Origin: Marinimicrobium sp050113635
Lineage (GTDB): Bacteria; Pseudomonadota; Gammaproteobacteria; Pseudomonadales; Cellvibrionaceae
Assembly: GCF_050113635.1 (NCBI RefSeq)
Contig: NZ_JBNJLT010000001.1
Coordinates: forward strand, 62,001 to 126,000
Length of the DNA stretch: 64,000 nucleotides
Direction: 5' to 3'
Below are positions 27,037-36,247 of the stretch, one piece after another. The translations under genes and the position numbers were made by a program. How positions within the stretch are numbered: the first letter of the stretch is position 1; each line of letters begins with the position of its first letter. Under the pieces are notes generated by a model. The model ran no database searches. It saw only the letters and a list, made by a program, of their open reading frames with translations, and was not told the DNA's origin.

Positions 27037-29055
27037 ATGTTTGACCAAAACGTTCTGCAACAGCTGTCTCAACTCAAATCCGACTTGCGCTCCCAGAAAG
27101 ATCTGGCACAGGGCACCGTGCGGACCACTACCCGCCGCTTCGCGTTCGTACATCTGGACGATGGCCGGGACGCCTTTCTTCCGCCGGAGGAAACCCTGCG
27201 GGTGGTCCCGGGAGATCGAGTGGAAGTCAATTTGACAACCAATCGGAAAGACCAACTGGAAGCCCAGTTGGAACGACTCCTCAACAGCGACTTTACCACC
27301 TTCGTCGGACGATACCGGATCAAGGGGAAGGCCCATTTTGTAGAGCCAGATGTCCCACAGTTTACACGCTGGCTATTCATTCCGCCAAATCAACGCACTG
27401 GTTATGAGGATGGCGACCTCATTCAGTGCACACTGTCTCGTCATCCGTTCCATAACGAAGGCAAGGCCCAGGCTAAGGTCATCGGGCCGTTGGGCAAGCC
27501 CGGGGAGCCGGGAGTGGAAGCACGGTATATTACCGCCAAGTTCCAGTTGCCCCACGAGTGGCATGAGAAGGCCCTGGATCAGGCTCAGGCGGTCAACCTG
27601 ACACCGATCACACAGGAGCCCGAGCAGACCGACCTGACTCACCTGCGCTTTGTCACCATTGATGCCGAAACCACACGCGATATGGACGATGCGGTGTATG
27701 TTGAAGCGCATGCTGACGGCGGCTGGGACCTGTGGGTGGCCATTGCCGACCCGAGCCGCTACATCGCCGCAGATACCCCACTGGATAACGAAGCCCGCGA
27801 ACGGGCGAGCACCGTTTATCTGTTAGGGCAAAGCATCACCATGCTGCCCGCCGAACTCGCCCACGACACCTTTTCTCTGGTACCCGAGCAACGCCGTCCG
27901 GCTCTCGTGTGCCGTATGCACATACGGCCCAACGGCGAGGTCGCGCAATACCAGTTCTCGGAGGCGCTGATCCGCTCCCACCACAAACTCAGCTACACGG
28001 GCGTATCCGCCCTGCTGGATGGCCAAACAGAACACGCCGGAGAGGCGGAAGCTCAGTTGAACGCCGACGATTTGCAGCGCCTGCAGGCGCTGGATGCCTG
28101 CGCGGAAGCCCGTGGCCGTTACCGCGAGCAACACGCTCTGGTGATGGAGGATCGCCCCGACTACTTTTTTATACTGAACGATCAAAAGAAAATCGAGCGT
28201 ATCGAAAAACGCGAGCGCACTCGCGCGCACCGCATTGTGGAAGAGTCCATGCTCGCCACCAATATCTGCGCCGGCCTGCTTTTCAGCGAACACCCCGGTC
28301 AAGGTATTTTCTCAAACCATATTGGTTTTCGGCCTGAACGTCTGGACGACGCACTGGGTTTATTGAGAGAAGATGCGCCAGACTACGAGGTCGGCGATCT
28401 GACCACTCTGCCCCATTTCCAGAAACTGATGCGGGACCTGCGCACCAATCCGGACGATGTCGAAGCCTTCTCGACGTTACAACCGCTGTTGCAACGTATG
28501 CTGCAAGCCGCTTCGCTGTCGGATAATGCCAGCGAACACTTCGGGCTGGGCTTTTCTCACTACGCCACTGTGACCTCACCCATTCGCCGTTACCACGACT
28601 TTCACAATCATCGTGCGATCAAGCGTATTCTGCGCGACGAAAAAGCATCGTCGCCCTCCGCCGCGCTATTGGAGCAGTTGCAAGCACAGTTGCACAAGGG
28701 GCGCCAGGCATGCCGACAACTGGAACAGTGGCTGGCTTGCGACTATGTGCGCGATAAAATTGGCAGCGTCCACACAGGAAAGATCACGCTGGTGAATTCT
28801 CAGGGCATCGGCGTACGACTCGAAGAATGGGGCATTGACGGCTACGTAAAACTGGCCTCGGAAAAGGTAAAGCCCAACTTCGACTCACGACGTCTCACCC
28901 TTTCGGTCGACGCCAACCAATACCGACTGGATCAATCGGTGTTTGTGGTCATCCAGAGTGTGGATACCGAACGCCAGCGCGTGGAACTGGAACTCGTGGA
29001 TGAAGCAACCGCCGAGCGCCTGAAAGTGTGGGCGGATAACACCGGCAACGAATAA
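27037..29055 (+). CDS. rnb: RNase II family 3'-5' exoribonuclease
   Basis: A hydrolytic 3'-5' exoribonuclease of 672 residues (E. coli RNase II 644; RNase R is over 800). Cold-shock-like RNA-binding domains occupy about residues 20-190. The RNB catalytic domain begins with the magnesium-binding cluster Asp209, Asp215, Asp217 and Asp218 in IDAETTRDMDDAV, exactly the spacing of E. coli RNase II. The later GFSHYATVTSPIRRYHD block is also family-specific. A C-terminal S1 domain is present (about 580-665). It lacks the Lys-rich tail and extra HTH of RNase R, so rnb fits better than rnr. Confidence 0.9.
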   Translation: MFDQNVLQQLSQLKSDLRSQKDLAQGTVRTTTRRFAFVHLDDGRDAFLPPEETLRVVPGDRVEVNLTTNRKDQLEAQLERLLNSDFTTFVGRYRIKGKAHFVEPDVPQFTRWLFIPPNQRTGYEDGDLIQCTLSRHPFHNEGKAQAKVIGPLGKPGEPGVEARYITAKFQLPHEWHEKALDQAQAVNLTPITQEPEQTDLTHLRFVTIDAETTRDMDDAVYVEAHADGGWDLWVAIADPSRYIAADTPLDNEARERASTVYLLGQSITMLPAELAHDTFSLVPEQRRPALVCRMHIRPNGEVAQYQFSEALIRSHHKLSYTGVSALLDGQTEHAGEAEAQLNADDLQRLQALDACAEARGRYREQHALVMEDRPDYFFILNDQKKIERIEKRERTRAHRIVEESMLATNICAGLLFSEHPGQGIFSNHIGFRPERLDDALGLLREDAPDYEVGDLTTLPHFQKLMRDLRTNPDDVEAFSTLQPLLQRMLQAASLSDNASEHFGLGFSHYATVTSPIRRYHDFHNHRAIKRILRDEKASSPSAALLEQLQAQLHKGRQACRQLEQWLACDYVRDKIGSVHTGKITLVNSQGIGVRLEEWGIDGYVKLASEKVKPNFDSRRLTLSVDANQYRLDQSVFVVIQSVDTERQRVELELVDEATAERLKVWADNTGNE

Positions 29056-29074
29056 CACTCAGGCAACAGCCATA

Positions 29075-29110
29075 AAAAAACCCGGCACCATCAAGGCTGC
29101 CGGGTTTTTT
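29075..29110. terminator. Bidirectional terminator between the RNase II gene and the TonB receptor
   Basis: A perfect 13-bp inverted repeat (29075-29087 with 29098-29110, core CCCGGCA/TGCCGGG) with A and T tracts on its two sides, so it can stop transcription on both strands. It lies between the two convergent gene ends (29055 and 29148). Confidence 0.88.
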
Positions 29111-29147
29111 TATGCTGGGAGCGGGGCCATCAGGCCCCGAGACCACC

Positions 29148-32100
29148 TTAGAAGGTAGCGCGAACACCCAGGGTATAGCGAGCTTCGTACTCGTACTGCC
29201 AGGCGAACTGGTCTTCGTACTCAAGGTAGTATTGCTCTTTTTCCTCAGTGATGTTGGAAGCGTTGAAGAACACGCTGACCGCATCATTGATGTCGTAGCT
29301 GGCTGACAGGTCAACATAACCGGTCGCTTCCTGCCACAAAGCACCGTTACCCCAAGTCTGGTTGTAACCGGCCACGCGCTCGCTGCGGTAGTTGTACGCT
29401 ACACGCGCCTGGAACGGCCCGGCTTCGTACCAACCCACCAGGTTGAACACGTGTTCGGAGTTGTCCTGGAACGGCAGGTCGCCACCATTCAGATCCAGGT
29501 TACCAGACTCACTCGGGGAGTATGTGTAGTTTACATCAGTACCGAAGTTTTCCAGCACAGAGTCGTACCAGAAGTCACCGAAGGCCAGCTTGGCACTCAG
29601 CTCGACACCTTTCAACTCACCGCCTTCACCCTGAGTGCTGGTGGACACCGACACCGAACGACGCACAACGCCATCCTGATCCGGCAGCTCCATCATCACC
29701 GATCCGCTTTCAATGAAGCTGTCCACATCGATGTAGAACAGGCCGGCGCTCAAGGCACTGGCAGGCCCCAGATAGTACTCAAGAGACAGGTCGTAGTTAC
29801 GGGCGCGCCACGGATCCAGATCCGGGTTACCATCAGAGTTACCGCCAGTCACGATGAACTGCTGGTAAGTCGGGCTGCCCGGCTCGCCATCAATGGCATA
29901 GTTGGGTGACAGGCCAGAACCCCACTGAGCCAGATCCAGGGGTGCCATGGTTTCCGCAAAGGCGGCCCGCAGCGTCAAGTCGTCAGTCAAATCAAAACGC
30001 ACGTTCAATGACGGCAGAACATCAGAGTATGAGCGCTCGATCTGGCGCGTACCCAGGCTTTCGTTAGCGGCACCATACGGCTGCGGATTGCCAACCTGGT
30101 ACTGGTCAACCGTCAAGTCGGTTTCCACAACACGCAGACCCAGGTTACCGCTCATGATGCCGTAGGAGAAGTTAGCCTTGGCATAAGTACTCAACTCATC
30201 CAGATCCACCCCGTAAGAACGACCGGGATTGATAGCACGGTAAGTACCGGGATACAGACCATTGTGGTAAGACTCAACGTCATCCATGCTTTCCGGATTC
30301 ACGGTCCACACCGCCGGGATACCGGTAGCACTGCCGTAATCAGTAACGAGAACCGGGTCCAGGCTGGACAGCGGCGTCGGGTTACCCGCGGTGTAGAACT
30401 CACCACCTTCACCAGCAGTACAGGCGCCTTCAATATCGCCGCCATTGAGTACCACGTCGGTGGCTTTCCACTTAACGTCACAGCCATTGCTGGGCGACAT
30501 CAGGTCGAACTCAAAGTTATCAACGCTGCGCTCGCTGTAACGGATACCGAAATCAATGGAGTCCAATACGCCCACGTTCAACTCATAGCTGCCGTCAAAA
30601 CGGGCCACATTCAAGTCGCCTTCGCGCAGGAAGTTGTTCTCAGAAGCAAACGCGCCCACAGAATAGCTGTTTACGTCGTCAAGGTAGCTTTGCAGACTGC
30701 GCGCCGGAATACCGGCTTGAGCCTGGCCATCACGATCCAGGTTGGCGTTGTTATCCCAACCGCTCCAATGCGGGTTGCTGCCTTCGTAATTGACGGTCAG
30801 AACCGGGAAGCCCTGGTAGCCATTCGGGTTGGTTTGCAGACGGCCATCGGCGCAGTCGCCTTGTTCGCCGGCCGTTCCAGCCGGGTACAGCTGGCATTCA
30901 ACGCCCCACTGACTGCCGTTCGCCGCGTCGATATCCATGTAGCTGTTCAGCTGCTCTTGTTCGGCACTGCCGTGAACAAAGCGTGCGCTACCAATGAACG
31001 GACCACCATTGTCGTAGTTCAATTCAATGTTGAAGTTCTGGGACTCCGCTTCGGTCGCAGCCACATCGGAGTAGGACTTCAGACGCATGCCGTTACCGGT
31101 GAACTCCTGAACGGTGTGCAGTTCACCACCGCTTACGTTTACACCTTTAGGTGTGCTGACGCTCGGGTAGGCCCAGTCCCAACGGTTCCACTTATCGGTG
31201 AACGCTACACCCATTTGACGGTCGTAATCTTCCATCTTGGTGTAGAACGCTTCAGTGACCAATTCAAAACCATTGCCCAGATCTACCTGGAACGCGGCGT
31301 TAACGCCGTTGCGCTCACGCTCCGAAGCACGGTTGAACGCCGCATGGCCCTGGTAAGCCCAGAAGCTGTCGCCGACGGTGCCGTTACCGTTTACGTCAAT
31401 GCCTTCGCCATTGATGCGATCACCCATACCACCGAGCTGGGTGTCTTCGCTGACCCAACCATAGTTGCCGCCGGTGTAGCTTTCGTTGGCAAAACCGGTC
31501 CAGCCTCCATCGCCATTCATGCCAGAGTAGGTATTGGCCAGATTGGATTTCTGGTGTGCGAAAGACAGCATGAAACCCATGCGGTCATTGCGCCAGTTGG
31601 CCAGGAAATTCAATGAGGGATCGTTTTTTTCAGTTTCAGTACCGCGAGTCCCCTGCACGGCGCCGGACAAGGTCCAGCCCTGATCGAAGCCGCTGTCCAG
31701 CGGACGATAGGTTTGCAGATCGACAACACCGCTGATGCCGCCCGGATGGTTCTCGGCGGTTTGGGATTTAATCACTGTGGTGCCAGAGAACAACTGGGAC
31801 GGAATGTCCGAGAAGTTGGGCTGAACGCTGGTAATGGAGTTAGCGCCCAGGTAGGACTCGCCATTCAGCGTTGTTTGAACCTGGGCCAGGCCGCGAATGT
31901 TCAGCGAACCACCTTCACCGGCGGTGCGGCGCACCTGAACACCACTGATCCGCTGCAGAGAGTCGGTAATGGTGACATCCGGCAGTTTACCGATGTCTTC
32001 GGCGGAAATGGCGTCTACGATGGAATCGGCGTCACGCTTGACGTTTACAGCGGTTTCCTGGGCACTACGTACGCCAGTTACCACCACTTCTTCCAACAGC

Positions 32101-32210
32101 ATTCCGTCATTTTGTTGTGCCAGCGCCTGAGCAGACATACCGCCTACCGCACACGCCGCAACAACCGCCGGAATGATTTTCTTATGAAAATGCATTTTTG
32201 GGGATGTCAT
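29148..32210 (-). CDS. TonB-dependent receptor (Caulobacter-type, probably saccharide uptake)
   Basis: A 1020-residue outer-membrane active transporter. A signal peptide ends after ALA (residue 31). The plug domain spans about 40-170, with LEEVVVTGVR as the start of the plug/TonB-box region, KLPDVTITDSLQRISGVQV and SGVVDLQTYRP. A 22-strand barrel follows and ends in YTLGVRATF with a terminal Phe. The size and NIRGL plug wording match the TIGR01782 group used by marine and plant-polysaccharide degraders for oligosaccharide import. GGAGAG stands six bases before the ATG. The substrate is unknown; no glycoside hydrolase is adjacent. A LacI-like operator lies 240 bp upstream. Confidence 0.93.
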   Translation of the reverse strand: MTSPKMHFHKKIIPAVVAACAVGGMSAQALAQQNDGMLLEEVVVTGVRSAQETAVNVKRDADSIVDAISAEDIGKLPDVTITDSLQRISGVQVRRTAGEGGSLNIRGLAQVQTTLNGESYLGANSITSVQPNFSDIPSQLFSGTTVIKSQTAENHPGGISGVVDLQTYRPLDSGFDQGWTLSGAVQGTRGTETEKNDPSLNFLANWRNDRMGFMLSFAHQKSNLANTYSGMNGDGGWTGFANESYTGGNYGWVSEDTQLGGMGDRINGEGIDVNGNGTVGDSFWAYQGHAAFNRASERERNGVNAAFQVDLGNGFELVTEAFYTKMEDYDRQMGVAFTDKWNRWDWAYPSVSTPKGVNVSGGELHTVQEFTGNGMRLKSYSDVAATEAESQNFNIELNYDNGGPFIGSARFVHGSAEQEQLNSYMDIDAANGSQWGVECQLYPAGTAGEQGDCADGRLQTNPNGYQGFPVLTVNYEGSNPHWSGWDNNANLDRDGQAQAGIPARSLQSYLDDVNSYSVGAFASENNFLREGDLNVARFDGSYELNVGVLDSIDFGIRYSERSVDNFEFDLMSPSNGCDVKWKATDVVLNGGDIEGACTAGEGGEFYTAGNPTPLSSLDPVLVTDYGSATGIPAVWTVNPESMDDVESYHNGLYPGTYRAINPGRSYGVDLDELSTYAKANFSYGIMSGNLGLRVVETDLTVDQYQVGNPQPYGAANESLGTRQIERSYSDVLPSLNVRFDLTDDLTLRAAFAETMAPLDLAQWGSGLSPNYAIDGEPGSPTYQQFIVTGGNSDGNPDLDPWRARNYDLSLEYYLGPASALSAGLFYIDVDSFIESGSVMMELPDQDGVVRRSVSVSTSTQGEGGELKGVELSAKLAFGDFWYDSVLENFGTDVNYTYSPSESGNLDLNGGDLPFQDNSEHVFNLVGWYEAGPFQARVAYNYRSERVAGYNQTWGNGALWQEATGYVDLSASYDINDAVSVFFNASNITEEKEQYYLEYEDQFAWQYEYEARYTLGVRATF

Positions 32211-32449
32211 GGAACTCTCCTATCACAGCATTGAGTTTTTATCATTGGCCCAAATGCTTGATTCTCGGGTCGTGGCTACATCCTGGCTGCGCCAAAATGA
32301 TGATCGATGATCATATAAGGCATCCTAGCCACCTTACCAATATCGGCGAAAAAATGAGCACTTTTTGTAAATCTATACCCATTTCAACCAAAAACCCGGA
32401 GATCAGGCTTATTTTTCAGGACAATGTAAGAGACCTGAATACCATTTTT

Positions 32450-32463
32450 TGTAACCGATTACA
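32450..32463. promoter_or_regulatory. LacI-family-like operator
   Basis: TGTAACCGATTACA is a CG-centred near-palindrome (12 of 14 positions symmetric, half-sites TGTAACC and TGTAATC). This is typical of LacI/GalR-family sites that control sugar-uptake genes in carbohydrate-degrading gammaproteobacteria. It is 240 bp upstream of the TonB receptor start. No LacI-type regulator gene is in the window. Confidence 0.5.
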
Positions 32464-32684
32464 GGCGATACAAAGGATATTACGAAAAAAACCATAAGGC
32501 AACCGCTTTACGGTTTTTTGCACTCGGGAAATGCTAAAAATGTTGGTGGCGCCCTGTTTTGGTGCCGGAGAAACCGTAAAATCAGGGCTGTAGAGGATCT
32601 GATAAAGCGGCGTCGCATGAAGAAATTCATGCCATCCCAATTCGGTTTTTTATGCTTACGAGTAGTCCTCACCCAACAAACAGA

Positions 32685-32715
32685 CACAAAAAAGCCCGCT
32701 AAGTTAGCGGGCTTT
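32685..32715 (-). terminator. Terminator of tRNA-Ala
   Basis: A perfect 11-bp stem (32691-32701 with 32705-32715) with a 3-base loop is followed on the minus strand by six T residues. It lies 27 bp downstream of the tRNA 3' end. Confidence 0.85.
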
Positions 32716-32741
32716 TAAGCTGCTGATTTAACAGCGTTTTG

Positions 32742-32817
32742 TGGTGGAGCCTAGCGGGATCGAACCGCTGACCTCAACACTGCCAGTGTTGCGCTCTCCC
32801 AGCTGAGCTAAGGCCCC
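32742..32817 (-). tRNA. tRNA-Ala (anticodon GGC)
   Basis: A 76-nt cloverleaf with encoded CCA. The acceptor GGGGCCT pairs with AGGCTCC and carries the G3:U70 wobble pair that identifies alanine tRNAs. The D arm (TAGCTCAGCTGGGAGAGC), the anticodon stem-loop with CTGGCAG (anticodon GGC) and the T arm (GCGGTTCGATCCCGC) are all intact. It is transcribed in the same direction as the upstream gltX, 135 bp after its stop. Confidence 0.97.
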
Positions 32818-32951
32818 AAAAGTGGTGCTTCGTTGGAAGCGGGGCGCATTGTAGCACCCCGTCCCCGACTGTCAAGACTGGATGGGCCAAAAATCCTAAC
32901 AAATTGATTTTTAGGCACTTTTCTCGATACTTGCCCTCTACTTACCCGCTT

Positions 32952-34442
32952 TCAGGCCTCGGCTTCCAGCGCTTGGTAGGCCTTTTCCAGCTTTTTAAGC
33001 TGCTTTTTACCGATGCCGCCCAGCACTTCCAGCGCCTGGCGGAGCCGGGCGCGGCTCATGTCCGGCCCGAGCAGTACCATGGCGTCCATAACCGAGAAAG
33101 AAGCGGTGGTGCCAGAGATCGCCACGAACAGTGGCGCCAGGAAGTCTTTCAGTTTGATGTCCATCGCATCCGCCAGCCCTTTCAGGGTTTGGAAGATGGC
33201 ATCGCGCTCCCAGTAGCGCAGCGCTTCCAGACGCCAAAGGGCAAACTGCAGTACGCGTTTTTGGTCATCCAGCTCCAGTTTATTACCGCTGAAATGGACC
33301 TCGGTCAGGCCGAGATTGCCTGAGGCGAGGAAGCTCACCAGGGGGGCGAAGTCACCCAGGGTTTCCATACGGGCCTGAGCGTGAGGCAACACCTGGAGCA
33401 GGTTGTCCCGATTAAAAACCCACTGCTGAAGGCGGTCGGCCAGCTGTTCGACGGAGAGGTTTTCACGAATCCAGAGGCCGTTGAGCCAGGACAGCTTCTC
33501 CACATCGAAGATGGGGCCGCCCAGGGAGACCCGGTTGATGTCGAAATTGGCCTGCATTTCTTCCAACGTGAACTTTTCCCTCTCATCGGGCATGGACCAG
33601 CCCATGCGGCCCAAATAGTTGAGCAGCGCTTCCGGCAGGAACCCGGCGCGCTGGTAGTACAAAATGCTGGTGGGATTTTTGCGCTTGCTGAGCTTGGATT
33701 TGTCCGGGTTGCGCAGCAGCGGCAGGTGACACAGCACCGGCGTTTCCCAGCCAAAATATTCGTACAGTTTCAAGTGTTTGGGGGCGGAGTTGATCCACTC
33801 TTCCCCACGGATAACGTGGGTGATGCCCATCAGGTGGTCGTCGACCACGTTGGCCAAGTGGTAGGTCGGCATGCCATCGGCCTTGAGTAGCACCTGCATA
33901 TCCACTTGCGTCCAGTCGATGTCGATGTCGCCGCGCAGCATGTCCTGCACCTTGCAGACGCCCTCTTCCGGCACTTTCATGCGGATCACATAAGGTTCAC
34001 CAGCCGCCAGACGCTGTCGTATTTCGGCATCGGACAGCTTCAGCCCGCGACCGTCATATTTGGGGGTTTCGCCCCGTGCCTGCTGCTCAGCGCGCATTTG
34101 ATCCAGCTCTTCCGCCGTGGCGAAGCAGTAGAAGGCATGGCCTTTCTCAACCAGTTCCTCGGCGTAGCCGCGGTAAATGTCCATGCGCTCGCTTTGTCGA
34201 TATGGTCCGCTATCGCCTCCAACGTCCGGCCCTTCGTCCCACTCAATACCCAACCAGCGCAAGCTGTCGAGAATGGCCTGCTCGGATTCGGGGGTGCTGC
34301 GGGTCTGGTCGGTATCTTCAATGCGCAGCAGGAACTGGCCGCCGTGTTGCCGGGCAAAACACAGGTTGAACAAGGCAATGTAGGCAGTTCCGACGTGGGG
34401 ATCGCCCGTCGGCGAGGGCGCAATTCGGGTGCGAACGGTCAT
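32952..34442 (-). CDS. gltX: Glutamyl-tRNA synthetase
   Basis: It charges tRNA-Glu. The 496-residue protein starts MTVRTRIAPSPTGDPHVGTA, with the class I HIGH motif as HVGT; the KMSKS equivalent is KLSKRKNP. It is the discriminating or non-discriminating GlxRS type; sequence alone does not say which. It lies upstream of tRNA-Ala on the same strand. Confidence 0.96.
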   Translation of the reverse strand: MTVRTRIAPSPTGDPHVGTAYIALFNLCFARQHGGQFLLRIEDTDQTRSTPESEQAILDSLRWLGIEWDEGPDVGGDSGPYRQSERMDIYRGYAEELVEKGHAFYCFATAEELDQMRAEQQARGETPKYDGRGLKLSDAEIRQRLAAGEPYVIRMKVPEEGVCKVQDMLRGDIDIDWTQVDMQVLLKADGMPTYHLANVVDDHLMGITHVIRGEEWINSAPKHLKLYEYFGWETPVLCHLPLLRNPDKSKLSKRKNPTSILYYQRAGFLPEALLNYLGRMGWSMPDEREKFTLEEMQANFDINRVSLGGPIFDVEKLSWLNGLWIRENLSVEQLADRLQQWVFNRDNLLQVLPHAQARMETLGDFAPLVSFLASGNLGLTEVHFSGNKLELDDQKRVLQFALWRLEALRYWERDAIFQTLKGLADAMDIKLKDFLAPLFVAISGTTASFSVMDAMVLLGPDMSRARLRQALEVLGGIGKKQLKKLEKAYQALEAEA

Positions 34443-34546
34443 AATAGCTTTCCGCAGGTTGGTGAACAGGACATTGGGGCGGCATTATACGTGAGCCGGG
34501 CGACAGGCGCGATGTGGCGTTGGGGTCAGGCAGACAACACAGAAGG

Positions 34547-34574
34547 GCCGGTGCGGACCATTGCCCGCACCGGC
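34547..34574. terminator. GC-rich hairpin after the methyltransferase gene
   Basis: A perfect 10-bp stem (GCCGGTGCGG / CCGCACCGGC) with an 8-base loop, 22 bp beyond the lipoprotein methyltransferase stop. It lacks a T tract on either strand, so it may be a Rho-assisted end or an mRNA-stabilising structure. Confidence 0.4.
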
Positions 34575-34595
34575 ATACGATCAACCTCGTCCCAC

Positions 34596-35504
34596 TTATT
34601 CTTCAGCGGGTTTGGCGGGCTTAATAAACCGTAACGTCATGCGATCGCTCTCGCCAATGGAGAGATACTCTTCGCGGTTTTGCTCGCCCAGGCGCAACGT
34701 TGGAGGCAAGGTCCAGACACCTTGTTCATAGTCGCGGGTGTCCTTCGGGTTGGCGTTCAGGTTACTGCGACCATCCAGCTCCAACCCGGCCTCTTCGGCC
34801 AGTTTAATCACAGTCGCTTCAGAGACGTAACCGGTACCGGTCGTTTTTTCGGCGGCAGAGCCATCTTCCGCACGGTGTTGAACCACACCAAGCATACCGC
34901 CGGGCTTCAACACGCGCGCAAAGGCCTCAAACATTCCCTGCGCCTGCTCGGCTCCAATCCAGCCGTGAACGTTGCGGAACGTCAGTACGCGGTCGACCGA
35001 CTCGGGCTCACCGAGCTCAGGCGCTGCCGGGTTGTAGAGCCGCATTTCGGCATCACCATAGATGTTTTTCTGATCGTCAATGCGTGCCTGGATGCTGGTG
35101 GCCTGTCGCTCCACATAGCCTGGCATGCCGTCCAGGGAAGGGTCGGGTGTGGCCGCAATGTAGTGGCCCTTGTCCCGCACAAAAGGCGCGATGATTTCCA
35201 TGTACCAGCCACCACCGGGATTAACTTCCATCACGGTATGCTCGGGTTTCAACTCGAAGAAAAACAAGGTTTCTTCCGGGTTGCGATACTGATCACGCTC
35301 GCGGTTCGTGTCGCTGCGATGCGGGCTGGCCATAATCTCCAGGATGGTTTCGCCCATCGTTTCGCTTTTCATCGGTGCGCTTTCACGAGCCTGCGCTTCA
35401 CGCGAGGGTGTCTCACTGGTTTTGGGGGTTGTTTCGTCGCTGGTATCACAAGCCACCAGCGCACAACAGGCCGCCAGCCCGACCAAGGGTTTTGACCACT
35501 TCAT
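34596..35504 (-). CDS. Predicted methyltransferase, exported lipoprotein
   Basis: A 302-residue protein with a lipoprotein signal (lipobox LVAC, Cys19), a Ser/Thr/Pro/Glu-rich linker and then a class I SAM-dependent methyltransferase-like domain (COG4798 type). Motif I is VMEVNPGGGWYMEII. The VDRVLTFRNVHGW and VLKPGGMLGVVQH blocks correspond to later methyltransferase motifs. An envelope-anchored methyltransferase fold is unusual because SAM is cytosolic, so the domain may have another role. It is read in the same direction as the moa genes and lies 48 bp downstream of moaE. Confidence 0.78.
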   Translation of the reverse strand: MKWSKPLVGLAACCALVACDTSDETTPKTSETPSREAQARESAPMKSETMGETILEIMASPHRSDTNRERDQYRNPEETLFFFELKPEHTVMEVNPGGGWYMEIIAPFVRDKGHYIAATPDPSLDGMPGYVERQATSIQARIDDQKNIYGDAEMRLYNPAAPELGEPESVDRVLTFRNVHGWIGAEQAQGMFEAFARVLKPGGMLGVVQHRAEDGSAAEKTTGTGYVSEATVIKLAEEAGLELDGRSNLNANPKDTRDYEQGVWTLPPTLRLGEQNREEYLSIGESDRMTLRFIKPAKPAEE

Positions 35505-35552
35505 AAAAGCCTCCGGTTATTAATTTATAAAAAAGCACTTTGTGGAAATGTT

Positions 35553-35996
35553 TTACCAGCGCTTCAGCGCTTCTTGATCTTTTTCCTGAGCGTCTACCCA
35601 GATCGCACCGTCTGCAGTCTCTTCCCGTTTCCAAAACGGCGCACGATTTTTGAGGTAATCCATAATAAATTCAGCGGCGGCGAACGAGGCTTCGCGGTGT
35701 GTGCTGGTTACTCCAACCCAGACAATGGGTTCGCCCAAATGCAAAGTGCCGACTCGATGAATAATGTTTACCCGACCCAGCGTCCACCGTTGCCGCGCAT
35801 CTTCTACGATGCCGCTCAAGGTGTTTTCCGTCATACCGGGATAATGCTCAAGGGTGAGCCCCGTTACTTGGCGACCGTGATTGTTGGCTCGCACGCGGCC
35901 CACAAAAAAAACGGCAGCACCGGCGTCCACATCGCCGCCTACCAGTCGCTCATATTCTGTACCCACGTCAAAGGGCGCGGTCTGCACAGCAATCAT
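35553..35996 (-). CDS. moaE: Molybdopterin synthase catalytic subunit
   Basis: MoaE converts cyclic pyranopterin monophosphate to molybdopterin together with thiocarboxylated MoaD. The 147-residue protein has the family blocks AAVFFVGRVRANNHG, LTLEHYPGMTE and HREASFAAAEFIMDYLKNRAPFWKRE. It starts two bases beyond the moaD stop, in the gene order moaC-moaD-moaE. Confidence 0.95.
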   Translation of the reverse strand: MIAVQTAPFDVGTEYERLVGGDVDAGAAVFFVGRVRANNHGRQVTGLTLEHYPGMTENTLSGIVEDARQRWTLGRVNIIHRVGTLHLGEPIVWVGVTSTHREASFAAAEFIMDYLKNRAPFWKREETADGAIWVDAQEKDQEALKRW

Positions 35997-35998
35997 CG

Positions 35999-36247
35999 TC
36001 AGCCCCCGGTGACCGGTGGCATAAAGGCCACTTCATCACCATCGTGTACTGAATGCTCCGAGGACACCAGCGTTTGATTCACCGCAAACAAAATCCCGGC
36101 CCGGCTCAGTGGCTCACGCCACTGCGGATTCAGCGCAATGAGACGCTCGCGGATATTGGTGACCGTATCCTGCGCCACCGCCTCCAGCTGGGTACGGTCA
36201 CACTGGAGTTCTTCCCGCAGTCGGGCGAAAAACAACACGTCGATCAT
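35999..36247 (-). CDS. moaD: Molybdopterin synthase sulfur carrier subunit
   Basis: An 82-residue ubiquitin-like protein ending in the required Gly-Gly (FMPPVTGG), whose C-terminus becomes the thiocarboxylate sulfur donor for MoaE. Its ATG overlaps the moaC stop by four bases (ATGA), so translation is coupled. Confidence 0.94.
   Translation of the reverse strand: MIDVLFFARLREELQCDRTQLEAVAQDTVTNIRERLIALNPQWREPLSRAGILFAVNQTLVSSEHSVHDGDEVAFMPPVTGG

Larger units (their letters stand above)
32211..32741. other. Long regulatory region upstream of the TonB receptor
   Basis: This 530-bp stretch holds no gene that I can support. It is AT-rich compared with its neighbours. It contains a LacI-family-like operator at 32450-32463, a small T-tailed stem at 32501-32519 (AACCG/CGGTT plus T6) and, at its far end, the tRNA-Ala terminator. 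The remainder should be the receptor promoter and leader. Confidence 0.5.
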
